A stretch of DNA of 64,000 bases from Epinephelus fuscoguttatus (lineage: Eukaryota; Chordata; Actinopteri; Perciformes; Serranidae). Within the stretch, counting starts at the first letter, position 1. Every line of letters begins with the position of its first letter. Under the pieces are notes generated by a model. That model did not search any database and had not been told where the DNA came from. It worked only from the letters and a program-made list of their open reading frames with translations. Location: contig NC_064757.1 of NCBI RefSeq assembly GCF_011397635.1, positions 28,901,839-28,965,838 on the forward strand. The letters are read 5' to 3'. Positions 13,701-28,700 of this stretch are shown here, one piece after another. Position numbers and translations under genes: made by a program.

Positions 13701-16700
13701 CTTCTGAGACAGAACAAAGCTCTCAGAGAAAAACAATTCTCTGCCTAGTATTGGATTTTCTTTTCTCTATAACTTTCGGTATCTATTTTTTATAGTGAAT
13801 CCTCAAATGCAGTGGTCTGTTGGTGGTTTCCACCTATTTCGTACATCTGCAGCCTGGAACTTTTGGTATGGTCCACACAACAGTATGTTGGCTCAATACT
13901 CTTAAATAAGTTATCTCAGTTTGAGCTTAAAGTTAACCCATGACCTTGGAAGTCTCAGTTTGACAAGAACATAAAGTACAACTAACATGTTGTTACCAAC
14001 CACATCTCGAGGTCTTCCTCAGCAGATGGAATAACTCAGTTGTCATATTGATTTTAAGTTGGGTCTGTACCAAATGCCTTTTTTTACATTTACAGTTTCG
14101 ACTGAGGACATGTTTTAAATTAAACTTGAAGGTCTGTCTTGTCGTTACCATCACCCATCACCCCCAATCATTTAAAAAAAATCCCTAAACAAAATCCACA
14201 ATTTGAATAAAGTGATTTTATTTAATCAGATTTGTTAATGAATAAATATAATTCATGCTGCTGTTAAATTGCTGCTAAACTGTGCGGTTAATACAGATGT
14301 GGGCCTCCCTTTGTGTGCAGGAGAGCAAACAGTGAAAATGTTTTTGAAAGGCTGAACATCAACAAATTAGGATTGAAGCAGAATATTTGGTAAGGTAAAA
14401 CATGTAGTAAATATTGTAACTGATTATTTAGACCATAAAAATAATGGATGTAGCTACCTTGATGTAAATGCCCTTCGCCATGCTGTATTATAGTCATATA
14501 ATTGGCTTTTACTGTGTTAGTTAAATTGTAAAGGCATGCTTTTATTTTGAAGAAGAAAAGCCAGGAAGTTAGATTGTAAAGGTGGGTGCTCGTATTTTGA
14601 AAGGGTTTGTTGTCGGTTGTAACAAAGAAACCTCACAAATGTTGTGTACAGCGTAAATACATCTTCACAACCAGAGTTAATGTTTAGCATCTGTCTACAT
14701 TTAATTTCATATTGTGTTTAATACTATGTTGCTTTATAATTATAATTTAATAATTTTCTCAGAGTTTAATGGGCATGTGTGTGCTAGAAAAAGGCTACTT
14801 TGCTGTGAGCTCAGTGTGCCTAAAGTTTGTTATGCTAAGGAAGAATTGCAATATTTTTAATTTTATTTGTTTGGAGGTACATTATTGAAAAAAAAGCTTT
14901 GTGAACCAACAGTCAGAGAGCCAGGCCATTAATCAGCTGGGGACACTGCATGTGACATCATCCAACGGTTTGTGGACTATTGTTTTGAAGCCTAAAGTTC
15001 AGCATTAAGGCTGTTACCATGTTGGTTTTTTGGAGTCAGAAGTTTTGGGGTTTTAGGCAAGAGAAATGTAAAAGCCCTAATAAAATGTAAACGGGTGTGT
15101 TACATTAAAATTCACCCCCTACATTTGTCATTAATGTTGAATTTAGCTATGGAGACCAAAACCATTTTCTGTACCAGGCGGTAAACATGTTTATTTGGGT
15201 ATTTTAAAATGGGTGTCTGTGGGGAGTGATTGACTTCTGGAGCCAGCCTCAAGTGGCTGTTTAAAAAACTGCAGTTTTTGGCACTTTGGTATTGGCTTTA
15301 TTTTTCAGTCCCAAGGAGGTTGCTGCTTGTTCTGAGATGTTGATTTAGAATTTGATGTCATCATTGTGAATGAAGTTTTCTACTATTTGGTACTGCCATG
15401 TTTGGGAGTCTTTAATTTTTGGTTACACGTGATGGCTGTCTGACCCTCTGCCTCTGTAAGAGGGCCTCTAAAATCTGGTCTAATCTAATCCTCAATGACT
15501 CAGTTTGCAATTTCAAACCCATGCAGAAAAGCTAGCTTCTACCTTTCAGAGTTCTTTCACACTTGCAAATATGTATTGTATTCTCTTATTGAAAATAATA
15601 TCCTTCATTCTGTTTTATCTTATTCTCGTAACGCAATTGTAATATTGGACCATACTCATGTTTCATGGATCTTAACAAAACATGAGCGCCTCTGTGATTT
15701 GATTCTTAGTGCTGATTTTCTAATGAAAATTTAAAGTTTATTCCAGGACATCTTTATTTCTGAGCAGAAATAAGATCCTGTCATCATCAATAAAATCAGA
15801 AAGTGTCTGAGGCATTTTCAGTTCATCAGATAATATCTTTCAGAGACAAAGAAAGAGAAAGAAAAACTTCTGGCTTTGACTCATCATGTTCACAGCTATT
15901 TCACCCACTTCTCAATATATGAAGGATTCATGCAGCTCTGCTTTACAAGCAGAATTGGAAAGACCTCTACCAGACAAGGTCGCTGAACTTCTGCTTGCAC
16001 TGAGATGTATGCGCTGTGAACCAGCTGACCTACCATCAAATCTCTAGCTCTAACTGTGGCGCTTTTTATCATCTCACAAAAAATATCAAAAGAGTGATAA
16101 ATCCATTTCTTCTGCAGAAAGCTGAAAGCTGTTCTATGTATGCTACTGAGAACCTGAAAAGACTGATGCTGTTACACTTTTTAAATGTCATTTTTCAGTG
16201 CCTTGAGCTTCACAAACACGTTTTCATTCTACGCCATTGTTTTGGAGTGACAGCAGAGATGTCAGGGAAATGGTATCTGAAAACCTCAGATGAACTACAA
16301 ACAAGCCGAGTAGATTAAAAACACCATTTGTGAGTAAGTGTTAGGCTTTATTATCATTTGGTTAAATTAAGGCTTTAAGCAAAAGCAAAAAATCATGGGT
16401 ATGTTAACTGTTATTCTAGGAGCTATATCCACAGAAAAATACTAAATCTCATCCCGTTAGTGGCAGTAAAAATAACTTTGGGCAGATTGTGAGACTGTGT
16501 CGATATATTGATGTTTTCCCAGGTGTCACTTAAGCATTCCTTGCCATCAATCCACTGAGAAATCTGCTGGTGAGGTCTGAAGGTCGTGTGTCCTTCCATG
16601 CCTGATTGAGAGTGAGAAATGAGAAATGAGTAATGTGTGTGTGTGTGCGCATGTACATGTTATGGAAATTAGGCTGACAGTAATTTGGGGACCTTCGTGC

Positions 16701-19700
16701 TCTCATCACTGCAATCAACTCTCATTCTCTTTGTCTCTTCATTATGCTCCCTCACTCAAACAAACACACACCCTCCCCTCCCCGTTCACCAACGCACACA
16801 TGTGTAGCTGAAGTGACCTTCAGCTACACTGCAGCGCCAGGTCTTTGCAATGGGCCCAGAGAATGACCATAAGCAGGGCAGACAGCTGAATCCTGGGGCA
16901 GGGCGGCAAACAGCATCTCCACAGGCTGAATCCTACCACCAGGGTCACAGTGTAACACAGTATGACCTTAACTAGTCGCAACAGCTGGCTCTGCTGTTGT
17001 TGCAGAGAAAGATTTCACTTTGACTCTGAAGGCTGTGCAACATCATCCACTGATCTACCATTTTACCTTATTACCTGGTCACAAAATGGTGAAAAATAAT
17101 CAGTCATGATATCTTAAAGTCCCTCTCCAGACACATTTTAATTTTGTTAATCATTCCAACATAATAGTTAGAAATAAGAGGCTCGATGGAAAACTACTCT
17201 TCTCCCTCTGAGAAATATGCTTTTGGTTGGTTTCGCTTTTGCTTTCTCCAGCGCTGCTCGTGCTAGGTCGGCCGGTGAAAGACAAGCGTACGTGAAGATG
17301 GCTATTGTTAGCATTAGAGGAAACTTTAGGGTGCTTTCACACCTGCCCTGTTTGGCTCGGTTCAATCAAACTCAAGTTCGTTTGCCCCCTAAGTGCAGTT
17401 CGTTTGGGCAGGGGTGAACACAGCTGTCACACTCAGGTATGCACCAAGACCTTCTTGAAGAGGTGGTCTCGGTCCAGTTACAAACGAACTCTGGTGTTGT
17501 TTGTGGTTTGCAGTGAGAACGTGTTCTGACCTTGAGCCAAACTAACTGCCTTAATATGCACATTCAGCACATCCAATGCATCAAAACATTGTTTTCTAGT
17601 TGGAGCCGCGCCTCGTTTTCAAACTGTATGGTTTGACTAAAATGAACAATGACAGCAATATAGTCCACGATGAGCAGCGCTAAAATCAACCTGCGTAGTT
17701 GTCCCTCCATTGTGACATTAGAAAGTGTCACATTTATCTTGCAAGTGTACTCTTCTTCAACGTTTTGGTTACTTCCTGGATTTTTCCCACACGGAAATTC
17801 TGACCAATCAAGAGCAGCTTTCTCGCACAAGGCATTTGATCTGGTCCGCTTGTAAATGCTGCCGTGAGAACACGAACCAACTCTAGGCAGTTATGCAACT
17901 CTGTAACAGAATGAGTCCCTGATTCAGACCAAAGCAAGACAACTCTAGGTCTGAAAACACCCTTAGAGAGATTCTGCCATACATGTTTGAACCTCAGTCG
18001 GACTCAGATTCCAACGTATCAGAATGATAAGTTTGTAGTTAGCATCTTTTATTTATGTTGTATGTTAGCTTGTAGGCTATCTGGCAGCAGCTCACTCAGT
18101 GTTCGTGTTTGTTAAACATAAAATATTATCTGCTACAAAGGGGTTTTTGGTAGAAGGAAGAAGGCTCCAGGGTCAAGTTTACATCCAAAAACTGCATAGT
18201 CTACCATGTTTGCTGTCAAAACTTTCACTATCCTGAGTCCACTCTGTGCTGGAGGTTTCAGGTTCCTTTGACAGTGTTGTGTCAAAGTCTTTTTATTCCG
18301 TCAAAATGTGTTTCCCATAGTTACTAGACAGGGATTGGCTTTCATGTTAGTGACGTACCAAATCAGTAGAGGAATGTGAAAATATCTCTCTCGTGACAAA
18401 CTTTGCACAGATACAAGGTAAGATAGTCAAGGTCATTCATTTTAGGGGACATTAATATTAAAAAAAAAAAAAAAAAAGAAAACACAGTTTAGAGTGGAGA
18501 GAGACTTTATAGCCCAAGGCAATGTCTTCCATTCACTTTTTTAATCCAACCAATAATCCAAAATCCACAGATATGCAATTTCATATCCCATAAAAACAAT
18601 GAAAGGCATTCTTCACACTTGAGAGGCTGAAACTAGAAACACTTTAACAATTATGTCCTTATCAATATAATTAACTAAAATAGCTAGGGACCTACTTGCA
18701 CAATTAATTAGGACATTTCTGAGATATTTAGTTCAGCTCATATATATTAAATGCAACACTCCCCTCGGATCATTCAACCAACATCTTAGCAGGTCTTAAT
18801 GAAAGCTGAACACCCAAGGCATTACTTTGCATTACTAAAGAGCATTGTGTTGAATATGTATGACAAAAAGCCTGTGCATTGTGCCCGTGGAGAAGAAAAA
18901 CAGAGACTAAAGGACCACACATTTTGCCAGGTGTGCAAGAAATCTACAAGACTGCAGAGACGGCTGTACACGGAGATGGAAACTGAATCCCAACACAATC
19001 AAGCACTGCTATGTGAGCTCTGAACATGATTAATTATTGTTTATGTTATTATGACATCATTTGTTATAACGCTGTGCAGTGTCTCAAGGGCAACACATTC
19101 ATTTGGAAATGTGTGGAAACAATTTTTGAAATGAAGTGTGCGAACAATAGATTTTCATCCTCATGCAGATCTTCTGAAATAATCTCTAAAACGTGCCTCA
19201 GACTAAGTTGTTTCCTTTTTATATCTGTCTTTCGGAACTGAACCACAACATGCACTGGACCATATATAATGTTTACTGGGTTTTTATTCTTTCTTAATAT
19301 GTAGAAGTGCCAGAAATAAGACTAGAAAGTAATTACTGCTGCCACAAAGCTTACTAAGAAATCCAAATAATTACTTCCCTAGTGACCTCGACCACAGTGA
19401 ACAAACCTCTTCCTCTCTTAAAAAACAACTTATTTATTGGTAAAGACCTGCAGAGTGATTACACTTTGGTTATATATGACCACATTAATTCCAAAGAGCA
19501 GTGTGTAGGATTTAGTAGTATCTAGTAGTGAGGATTATAGATTGCAACTGGCTGAAACCCAGCCAACATTTGTATGCAGGGCCAATGTGGGTAGTGAATG
19601 AACTTAAAATGGGCCCTATATGGGATTGTCTGCTGGTTTCATATTGGCCTCAAGCCAGTTGCCTGCATGAGTGGGTTCCAGAAGAGATGCCCATTTTGGG

Positions 19701-22700
19701 CCCATACCCACTTGGTGCTCAAGTAGCCCTAGCATAACCCATGTGGGCAATTTGCATGGGGCCAATATGGAACCTGTGGACAGTCCCATGTAGGTCCCAT
19801 TTTTCAGCCCATTTACTACCCACATTGGGCCCCACATAAAAATGTTGGCTGGGAACTTCGTCAGCGTGCCAAGCGTGAACCCCCAATTAGGATTCCTTTG
19901 GTCGTCATTATTCACGTGGTTTTTATTGGGGGCTGAATCATCTGCAGAGGTCACTTCCTCTCCAAAAAAATGGACCAGGCAATTAAAAATTTTGAATTAA
20001 GCAGTGTCATGTTACAAATCAGTGTTTTTCCGTCATCACAGATGGGCTGCTAGCGAAGCGCATCCTAATGTTCATTCAATCATTTCAGTACCTGCTTATC
20101 CTGTTGGGGGTCACAGGGAGGCTGGAGCCAATCCCAGCTCACATTTGGCGAGAGATGGGGTACACCCTGAACAGGTCGCTAGACTATGGCAGGACTGACA
20201 CATAGAGACAGACAACCATTCACACTCACATTCAGAACTACGGCCAATTTAGAGTCACCAATTGTCTTTGGACTGTGGGGGGAAGGCGGAGTACCCGGAG
20301 AAAGCCTACACTGACACAAGGAGAACCGCAAACTCTGCATGTTCGAATTCTCCAGCCCAGGTTTCAAACCTGGAACCCTCTTGCTGTGAGGTGACAATGC
20401 TAACCACTGCACCACCACACCACCCTGGCATCCTATTGTGTTTAAGTATTTTCTCTAATAATTTATGATCCAGAAGTTTAAGAGGTTTTTTATCGGAAGT
20501 GAATTATCAGCAGCAGTTCCAATGATTTAAACAGGTAAAAACAATGAAACACTGAATAAAGCAATGTCACGTACAAAAGAAGTAGTGTTTTGTTTTTTTG
20601 TTTTTTAATGCTGCTCATCATGGAGGGACTGCTAACTATGGTGTCTGACTCAAAAACACAAACAGAGCTATCTACAGCTAGTGTTTGATTTGTCGGTTCT
20701 GAGCTGAAGTAGAAACATAGTGGACTCTGTAGATGTAAATGGTTCATTTTAAGTTAACGAAAACATGACGAATCTACATTCAGATGATTATATACTAAAG
20801 AAAACACATATTATATTCCATTTGGAGTGACCTGATTATTATAAACGATACCCAAACTGTCTCCTCTCATGCTGTCTGATAGCTTTAGCTGTGGTAGATG
20901 TGAAGACGTGCGCACGGACAAACACAAAAATGCACTGAAAAACATCAAAATCCTTGATTTACATAAAGAACCTCAGCTTTGAATGTGAACTTTGCAAACT
21001 CTTCCTCCCTCACATCGGCGACATAATCACATCACCGGGGCGACGAAGATGTGAGGAAAGTGGAAAGAGAGACAATGAGCCGGAGTGCAGCAGAGAAACA
21101 GATAAAGGCTGAAACAAGCCGAGATAATGATAACACGCCGATTCACTTGATGATGATGACGAGGATGACGGCAGTGGTGGCTGATGACTGTTACCTCAGA
21201 GAATTGATCTGCTTTAACTGAGTCATTCTGACTGAATGAGACCGGCCCATTCAGAGAGGACCACTGGTGGTTTATGACCTTTTTCATGACAAATCATTAC
21301 TGCTCACCATGGACTCTATTTTAGGATGGAGAACAGAGAAAATGACAAGGAAATGGAAAGTAACAGGGTGGAGATGAGCTAAATGATACTAAAAGACAGA
21401 TATGGGCTCCAGACTCCCCATCCTACCTCCTCCACGCTTCCCCTGCATGGATTTTTCTATATGATTTTTATAGTAATTCAAGTGTTGCTCATTCCAGCTC
21501 TCTATTTTTCAAACTCCTGTTCAATTCCCTCCAGTCTCACTTTGTCTCCTGCCTTGCTGCTCTCTACCATCCATTTGCAAGTAGCAGTGTTCACAAAGCA
21601 CGTACATTTCTGATGAGACTTAATTATTTGACTTTTAGAATCAAGATAAATGTCCTCCTGTGTGAAAACTCAATTAACAGCCAGTCGTGAGGCAAAAGCA
21701 GCCCGTGGAGAATCCATACCTAATCATTCCTGCCTGTTTCTAAGATATTTTGACAAAATATTTACTCGAGCAGCTTATAAAATTGAAAAGTTGAGATGTT
21801 TTGTTGTGAGTGTAACACCAGACTTTGCTGTCAGTGGCACCGGGTCAAACACAATGATTTTGGTCAAAGTAAAGTTGAGCTAACAGAGATCTGGGTGGGT
21901 TGTGACTCACGAGGGCATATCCATTACAGAAAAAAGCGGTGTCATGCCCACCTCTTTACCACCCATTTGCTTCGTTTCTCCAGGACAAATATTCTCCCTC
22001 TCTTTGTCTTCCTCTCTACCAAACTATTTTCTCCTCCTTTGTTTGTTTTCAATTTTACATCCTCTGTTTTTCAGTGGCTTTTAAGCTGGCTGATTTCCTG
22101 CCCTTCAAGCATCTCGTTGCGCTACCAGTGTTTATTCTGGCATCTGATACCATTCATCCTCCTTGTTCGGGGGCTTAAGTGGCAGCAGAATGGTCTAGTC
22201 GAGGGACTGATGGACAGATTTACAGCTAAAAGTCCTGGCCGGCCTTTTCTCTGCCCCGAGGGAGCCGGCAAGACCGAAGACGCCTCTTCTGCAATGGATT
22301 TGTTTTTATTGCCTGCAAGGCCATCTCAACTTAATACAATTGCAGTCACCCTTCCCCCCTGGCCTAAGGTATGCTATTCATTTCTTACCTCTGGTAAAGC
22401 CTTAAGCTGCTACAGTCAGCCATTGGAGAGGTTAAGTACGGCTCCCTTGAGCCCTGTAAATCTGACACTTTTGTTCTATGTGGTCATTTTACTATCTGTG
22501 AGGGGAAGTCGTTTATCCCAACCAGTAGTTTGCCAGTTTTGAATGAACTCAGATAAAATGTAATGTTCTCTGCTGTTAAATTAATTAATTTTAGGTATAA
22601 TTCTGAATGAAGTGCAATTTTTCTGATACTGTATACACTGAAATAACTTACTTAAATTACTCAGATGTAAAAATTAGCTTTAGGCCAGTTCAACAACTTG

Positions 22701-25700
22701 CTTTAATGGAATAGTGCAGATTTTATTAGGTGGGCTTGTATGGGATAGCTATCCATATTTAGTGTATGACATACTGTAGTGACAAAATGTCTAACAAAGC
22801 CACTGAGAGGCAAACAGGTGAACTTGTTCCGGACGCGTGTTCTGGGCTAACAATAAACTAGTGTCCAGTGCACATTATCTATTTGGACTTGGTGATCCAT
22901 TTATTGTCAATACAATATAAACATGCTCACCATAACACAGAAGGGCGACAGCGTTGTCCATATGTAATCATTATCCATTCAGCAAACACACGCCAATCCT
23001 TCATGCTTTTCAACATGCTTCCAAAACATAGTCAAAAACTGTTTGCTTCCTGTTCCACACACCTGATTTCCATCACCTGGAGCTTACCTATATGGACTTC
23101 ACACATGAATGCTGCCCCCTGTGTTCAATTTCATAACTGCATGTGTGTTTTAGGGTCTTTATACTTGTGTTTAGATGAGGATAAAATAAGCAAACAAAAA
23201 CTATATTATGGCTCCAACACATAGAGTAGATGTCTGTCAGCAGCTTTGGAGAAATAGCAAGAGTGCCAACTTGGAAGCTGAGCAATGTGCTGCTCTGAAG
23301 GGGAGGCAGCAGCAAAACATATTTCATCCCCCTAAAAAAAATCTACAATAACTTAAGTGTATGCTACACTGAAAATGCTGCCTTACATCAGGTAGTCCGT
23401 TTCAATGGGAAAGCCATTCATGGCTTCAGTTACCCTCCTATGCTTTCGTCAAAGCAACCAGACTCCATTGACAAAAGCAGTGATTTTTGCTTGCTGACCA
23501 AGGGGGGTGCTGGTCTACTGCTGCCTTGATCAGTTGGTGTTACTGTGTGACTTTGGGAAAATCCCAGCTAACTGTTTTTTAAACCACACTGTCACACAGT
23601 AGGCTCATTTGAGACAAACTGTGCCTTGCCTAGAACATGGACGAGATCAGTCGGCTGCAGGAGGGGGCAGTGACAAAAAGCTACGGTCAAGTCAGACAGT
23701 TTCCAGCAGCCTTCAGTCTGCACAGGAAGTCACGGAAACACTCACATCCTGTTAGATCTGATGTCAGTTATTAAGATGATATCAGACTCATATATCAGTT
23801 TGTTCAGTCTGCAATTGTTTTGATAATGACAGAGTAGCTATTCTGTTCACAGAATAAACTGCAGTTGGTGGAGAGCAACTGCAGTGCCTGGCTCTAAAAA
23901 CTACAGCACCTCGCTCTTGCAAGATTATTGCTGTCCAATTCTGTATGACGTCAGAGCAAGTCAAGATGACGTCGCACACAAATCTGACCGTCATGCATTG
24001 TGCGGTGATCACAGTTGATTGAATTGGCGCAGGTCTGGTTCATCTCAAACAAACCTAATAAGACAAACTAACTTATCAAGGCAGCAGTAGAGCAGCAGCT
24101 CCTGTATTCAGTGATGTTAAAGCATTGTGTTTCTCAATGGAGTTTGGCTTTGAAGAGAACAACATAACGGCTTCATTTCCTTGTTGGAAATTGAAGTCTG
24201 AAGGCGAGGTAAAGTGTAGCATACACTTAAACCGATATTGACTTTTATAGGTGGCTAAAATACGATTGGTTGCTGACCCTTCATTAGCAGTACATTGCTT
24301 AGCTTCTTTGTTGGACTCCAACCTGCTTCTCCAAACTGGGGGCATGCCGACTGACACCTATTGAAGGTAATACACTGACTATGGATACGTACAAACAACT
24401 CCACTTCAAAAGATCTGAGCTCTGCCTTTAAAGTCGCATTGATCAATATCATTTATATTAGAATTGAAAGAAACTGCTTTATAATGTAAATGGATTAACT
24501 CCTATTTTGGAGTTCTTCTGACCCCTAGCTGCCAAAAATCAGTGAACGATTGAATGTGAATGATCACCTACGCCCTTTATTCTGTGAAAAACAACCTAAG
24601 CTTATTGTGCACACCTGTAGGACACATAAATTCTCATGCCAGTCAGCAAATACTCGAATTCATAAGTCGACACCCATCCCAAAACACTGAAAATCCATTT
24701 TAATTACTACAGTAGGAAAACTCTAGCAGCAATTCCCTTCCCTCCAGTAAAGCTTGTTTCATGGCGAGAGAACCACAGAGAAACAGATTCACACACAGTA
24801 TCTCTGGCAGCACACCTTTGCTGACCACCTCAGTCAGACAAACGTGCAGCTTGGCAGTCTGCAGCACTCACCCGACAGATCTAACAATAGCCACGGAAAA
24901 ACAGCCCATCATGTCCCCCACTGATCAGCTCGGGGAAAGGAAAATGATAACTACTCCCTGCCACTTTCCCTCCTTCTCTCCCTTTAATGACCTTCATCTC
25001 TAATCTGTTACCTCTTCCTCCTTCTATCCTCTCCTGCTCGTCCCCCTCACCCTTTCCCCAATTAGCCATAGGGTAGAACTGATGCGGGTCAGCTGACTTG
25101 TAGACTCAATAAGTCGGCACAGTGTGAGGCCAAAGTGGCATGTGGGACCAAACACAGAGAGCTGAGTCATGTCTGGAAACAAACATCTTCTTATCTTACA
25201 AAAGGTGCGTCTAAGCCAGCAGAGGACTGGCAGGATTATGCTCATGAAAATTCTATTTTTGAATGATACAACAAAAATGTATGTTGAATGCTCTGATCAA
25301 AAAACCCAAACAAAATCTGTCACCTTCTGTTTTAAAAAACTGTTTTTGTCTGTTTTTGTCTATGGTTTTGATAAAAGCCAGTCTGACGTTGCCAGACTGT
25401 GATTTACACTCACTGGCCACTTCATTAGGTACACCTTTCTAGTACCATGTTGGACCCCTTCTGCCTTCAGAACTGCCTTAATCCTTCATGGCGCTGATTC
25501 AACAAGGTGCTGGAAACATTCCTCAGAGATTTTGGTCCATATTGACATGATAGCATCACACAGTTGCTGCAGATTTGTTGGCTGCACATCCATGATGTGA
25601 ATCTCCCGTTCCACCACATCCCAAAGGTGCTCTATTGGATTGAGATCTGGTGACTGTGGAGGCCATTGGAGTACAGTGAACTCATTGTCACTGGAAGTAG

Positions 25701-28700
25701 CCATCAGAAGATGGGTACACTGTGGTCATAAAGGGATGGACACAGTCAGCAACAATACTCAGGTAGGTTGTGGTGTTTAAACCATGCTCAGTTGGTACTG
25801 AAGGAGGATGGTACCTGAACCGTTGATACAAGGCAGGATGGATCCATGCTTTCATGTTGTTTACGCCCAGTTCTGACCCTACCATCTGAATGTTGCAGCA
25901 GAAATCTTTTTCCAATCTTCTATTGTCCAGTTTTGGTGAGCCTGCGTGAACTGTAGCCTCAAATTCCTGTTGTTAGCTGACAGGAGTGGCACCTGGTGTG
26001 GTCTTCTGCTACTGTAGCCCATCTGCTTCAAGGTTCAACGTGTTGTTGGTTCAGAGATGGTCTTCTGCAGATCTTGGTTGTAACCAGTGCGTATTTGAGT
26101 TACTGTTGCCTTTCTATCATCTTGAACCAGTCTGGCCATTCTCCTCTGACCTCTGGCATCAACAAGGCATTTTCACCCAGAGACCTGCTGCTCACTGGAT
26201 ATTTTCTCTTTTCCAGACCATCCTCTGTAAACCCTAGAGATGGTTGTGTGTGAAAATCCCAGTAGATCAGCAGTTTCTGACAGACCAGCCCGTCTGGCAC
26301 CAACAACCATGGCACCTTCAAAGTCACTTAAATCACCTTTCTTCCCCATTCTGATGCTCGGTTTGAACTTCAGCAGGTCATCTTGACCATATCCACGTGG
26401 CTAAATGCACTGAGTTGCTGCAACGTGATTGGCTAATTAGCTATTTGTGTTAAGGAGCAGTTGGACAGGTGTACCTAATACAGTGGCCAGTGAGTGTAAT
26501 CTGCAACCTGTCAGTTCATTTTTGATTTCCAGAGGGTGTTATCAATGGCAGTAGATCAAAATGCCTCTGGACGCAATTGGATAGACCCAAACCCCACAGA
26601 GCAATGAAACACCTGACATAGTGCTGAGAAACCAACAAATGCAAACAGACTACTACAGCGTGCAGAGATGAGCTACGATGGTGTAGCATCAACATGTTGG
26701 TGAATGACTGTTGCCGTCAGGATTTGAAAATAGTTCAGCTATTCATATCACAAGATCACCCCCGTGTCATCTGTGCACAGGCAATAAGGACCCTTGGAAT
26801 GAATCTCATAAAAAATATTTTGACCTTTCTTTGAGCGCCGCAAGGAAGTGCATTTCAATCCAACAGTATGACACTGGTTAAATGAAATGTCAGGCTACAT
26901 CCCAATGTATAAAATCTATAACATAAGATATAAGAGTCAGGACTTTTTGAAAACATGGCAACTGCACATAGATTTTATGGCAAGAAGGGCAGCTCTGGAG
27001 ACTATTGGTTGATACACTGTATTATAATGCATTTGTTGTTTGTGGTCATATATGGCAATGTCAAGCTTTCAAGTGCAAGAGCAGAGAAAGCTATGCATAT
27101 TTGTATGATGTATTTTCATTTGCCTATTTTTTGTTTAACTCAGTATAAACGTGTGAATGACCTGAAGCGGGCCATGTCGGGTGGAAATCCATTTGAATGG
27201 GGTTGGGACCAGGGAAGATAAAAAATGTCTTTTCACAGCTCTTCTTCTTTTTTTGGGGACAAAATTCAGTCAGGATTCACAACAGCACTGAATCAGCTCC
27301 CCTCAGGGTGACAAATCATTTATTGGTGTCTTTGGACTTTGAAAATGATGCCATTTTAATTCAGCTGGAGTTCTCGGAGACAATCTGACAGAAAAGAACG
27401 ATCAATGCTGTAAAATGTGTAAACCATGATGCTGGCACTCAGACTTCACAGTGATTTGCCTCTTAGCTACAACACTGATCAGTTAAGGAAAGGATTGATA
27501 GCTTTTCTTTTCCTCTGTACCCATGTCCCTGTGGCGTACCACAGGGTTACATTTCAGAGCCCATTTTATTCTGATGAAATGAGCCCTCAGTGGGATCTAT
27601 TTACAGAAATTGTGACATTTCTTATCCTTGTTAGACTGAGAATCTGCAGCTTAGTGAAACCTGCTCACCCTCATATTCAAATCCCAGATGTGTCATAAGT
27701 GGTAGGTTTTTCCACCTTGGAGTCAGAACTATTGAGAAATTAAAACTGTTTCTCTCATTTAGGGACCTAGAGACATGCATTTATCTCTTCACCTATTGAT
27801 TACTGTAACTCTTTGTGTGGGAGTTAGTCAGTCAGTTGGTCTTGTCTCGCCTGCAGCTTGTTCATCATGCAACAGCGAGGCTCCTCAGGAAGAGAGACCA
27901 TCCCTCCCCTATGCTGGCCTCCCCTTATTGGCTGCCAATTAAATAAAATTGATTTTAAGACCATGAGTAGACACCAGTGTATATTTCTACTTCCAGAACC
28001 CTTCGATCTTTTTTTTATCAGTGTTTCCAATCCATTCTTTTTGTGTTATGTACATAAAATATCTTCACTTGACTTAAAATTTAATTACCTGTAGAAGTGG
28101 TTACCGGTATGTTACATACATACTGTATGGAGGTAAGTACCTTTAGTGCCTCCACCTCAGTCCAAATGATGGACTGAGGCGATATCCCTGGGGCTATTAA
28201 CCTCTATACCTATTGTGAGTTTTAATTGCCTCCCTCAGTTACACAAACCATAAAACTAACACATTAACTGACTAACCATTTAATCACCCTGACAAACTCA
28301 GTTTACGGCAGAGGTGACTGCTCACAATCACTATACATTATCATTACTGTGGCTTTTAATCTATAGAGGCCAGCCAGGTAGATCTCAGTCAAAGGTAACA
28401 GCAAGAGGACATATGGTAGTATAGACACTAACAGTCACACAGCAGCTGTTGTATCTGTCAAAACACATATGCTACCTTGAGAATCTATAACGTGCTGTCT
28501 GTATAGCCATATACAGTGTTTTCCTATCCTTCACGGATCATTTGGCTACATTAGCTCACATCCAATTACTTGAAACATGACAAATAGGTGCCATTAAAAC
28601 ATCATAAAAACCAGATACTAATTAAGTCTTCTCTGTCCCCACCAAACCTTAAAATAAACGAATTGCCAATCATACATTAGATTATGTATACTAATGAGTA

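Larger units (their letters stand above)
19492..20829 (+). mobile_element. TIR family A, copy 2, with two nested insertions
   Basis: Opens with GAGCAGTGTGTAGGATTTAG, then the block GAGGATTATAGATTGCAACT also seen in copy 1 (798-1889), and runs collinear with it (AATTAGGATTCCTTTGGTCG, TTACAAATCAGTGTTTTTCC, GATTTAAACAGGTAAAAAC) to the TTATATTCCATTTG block near 20820. It is interrupted by a foldback MITE and a SINE. The right terminal repeat is missing or decayed. Confidence 0.82.

Noticed and set aside
21796..22542. Longest uninterrupted open frame in the window (248 codons, plus strand).
   Set aside because: No recognisable domain, a low-complexity Leu/Ser/Phe-rich translation from pyrimidine-rich DNA, no splice or promoter support, and it lies inside plcxd3 intron 1.
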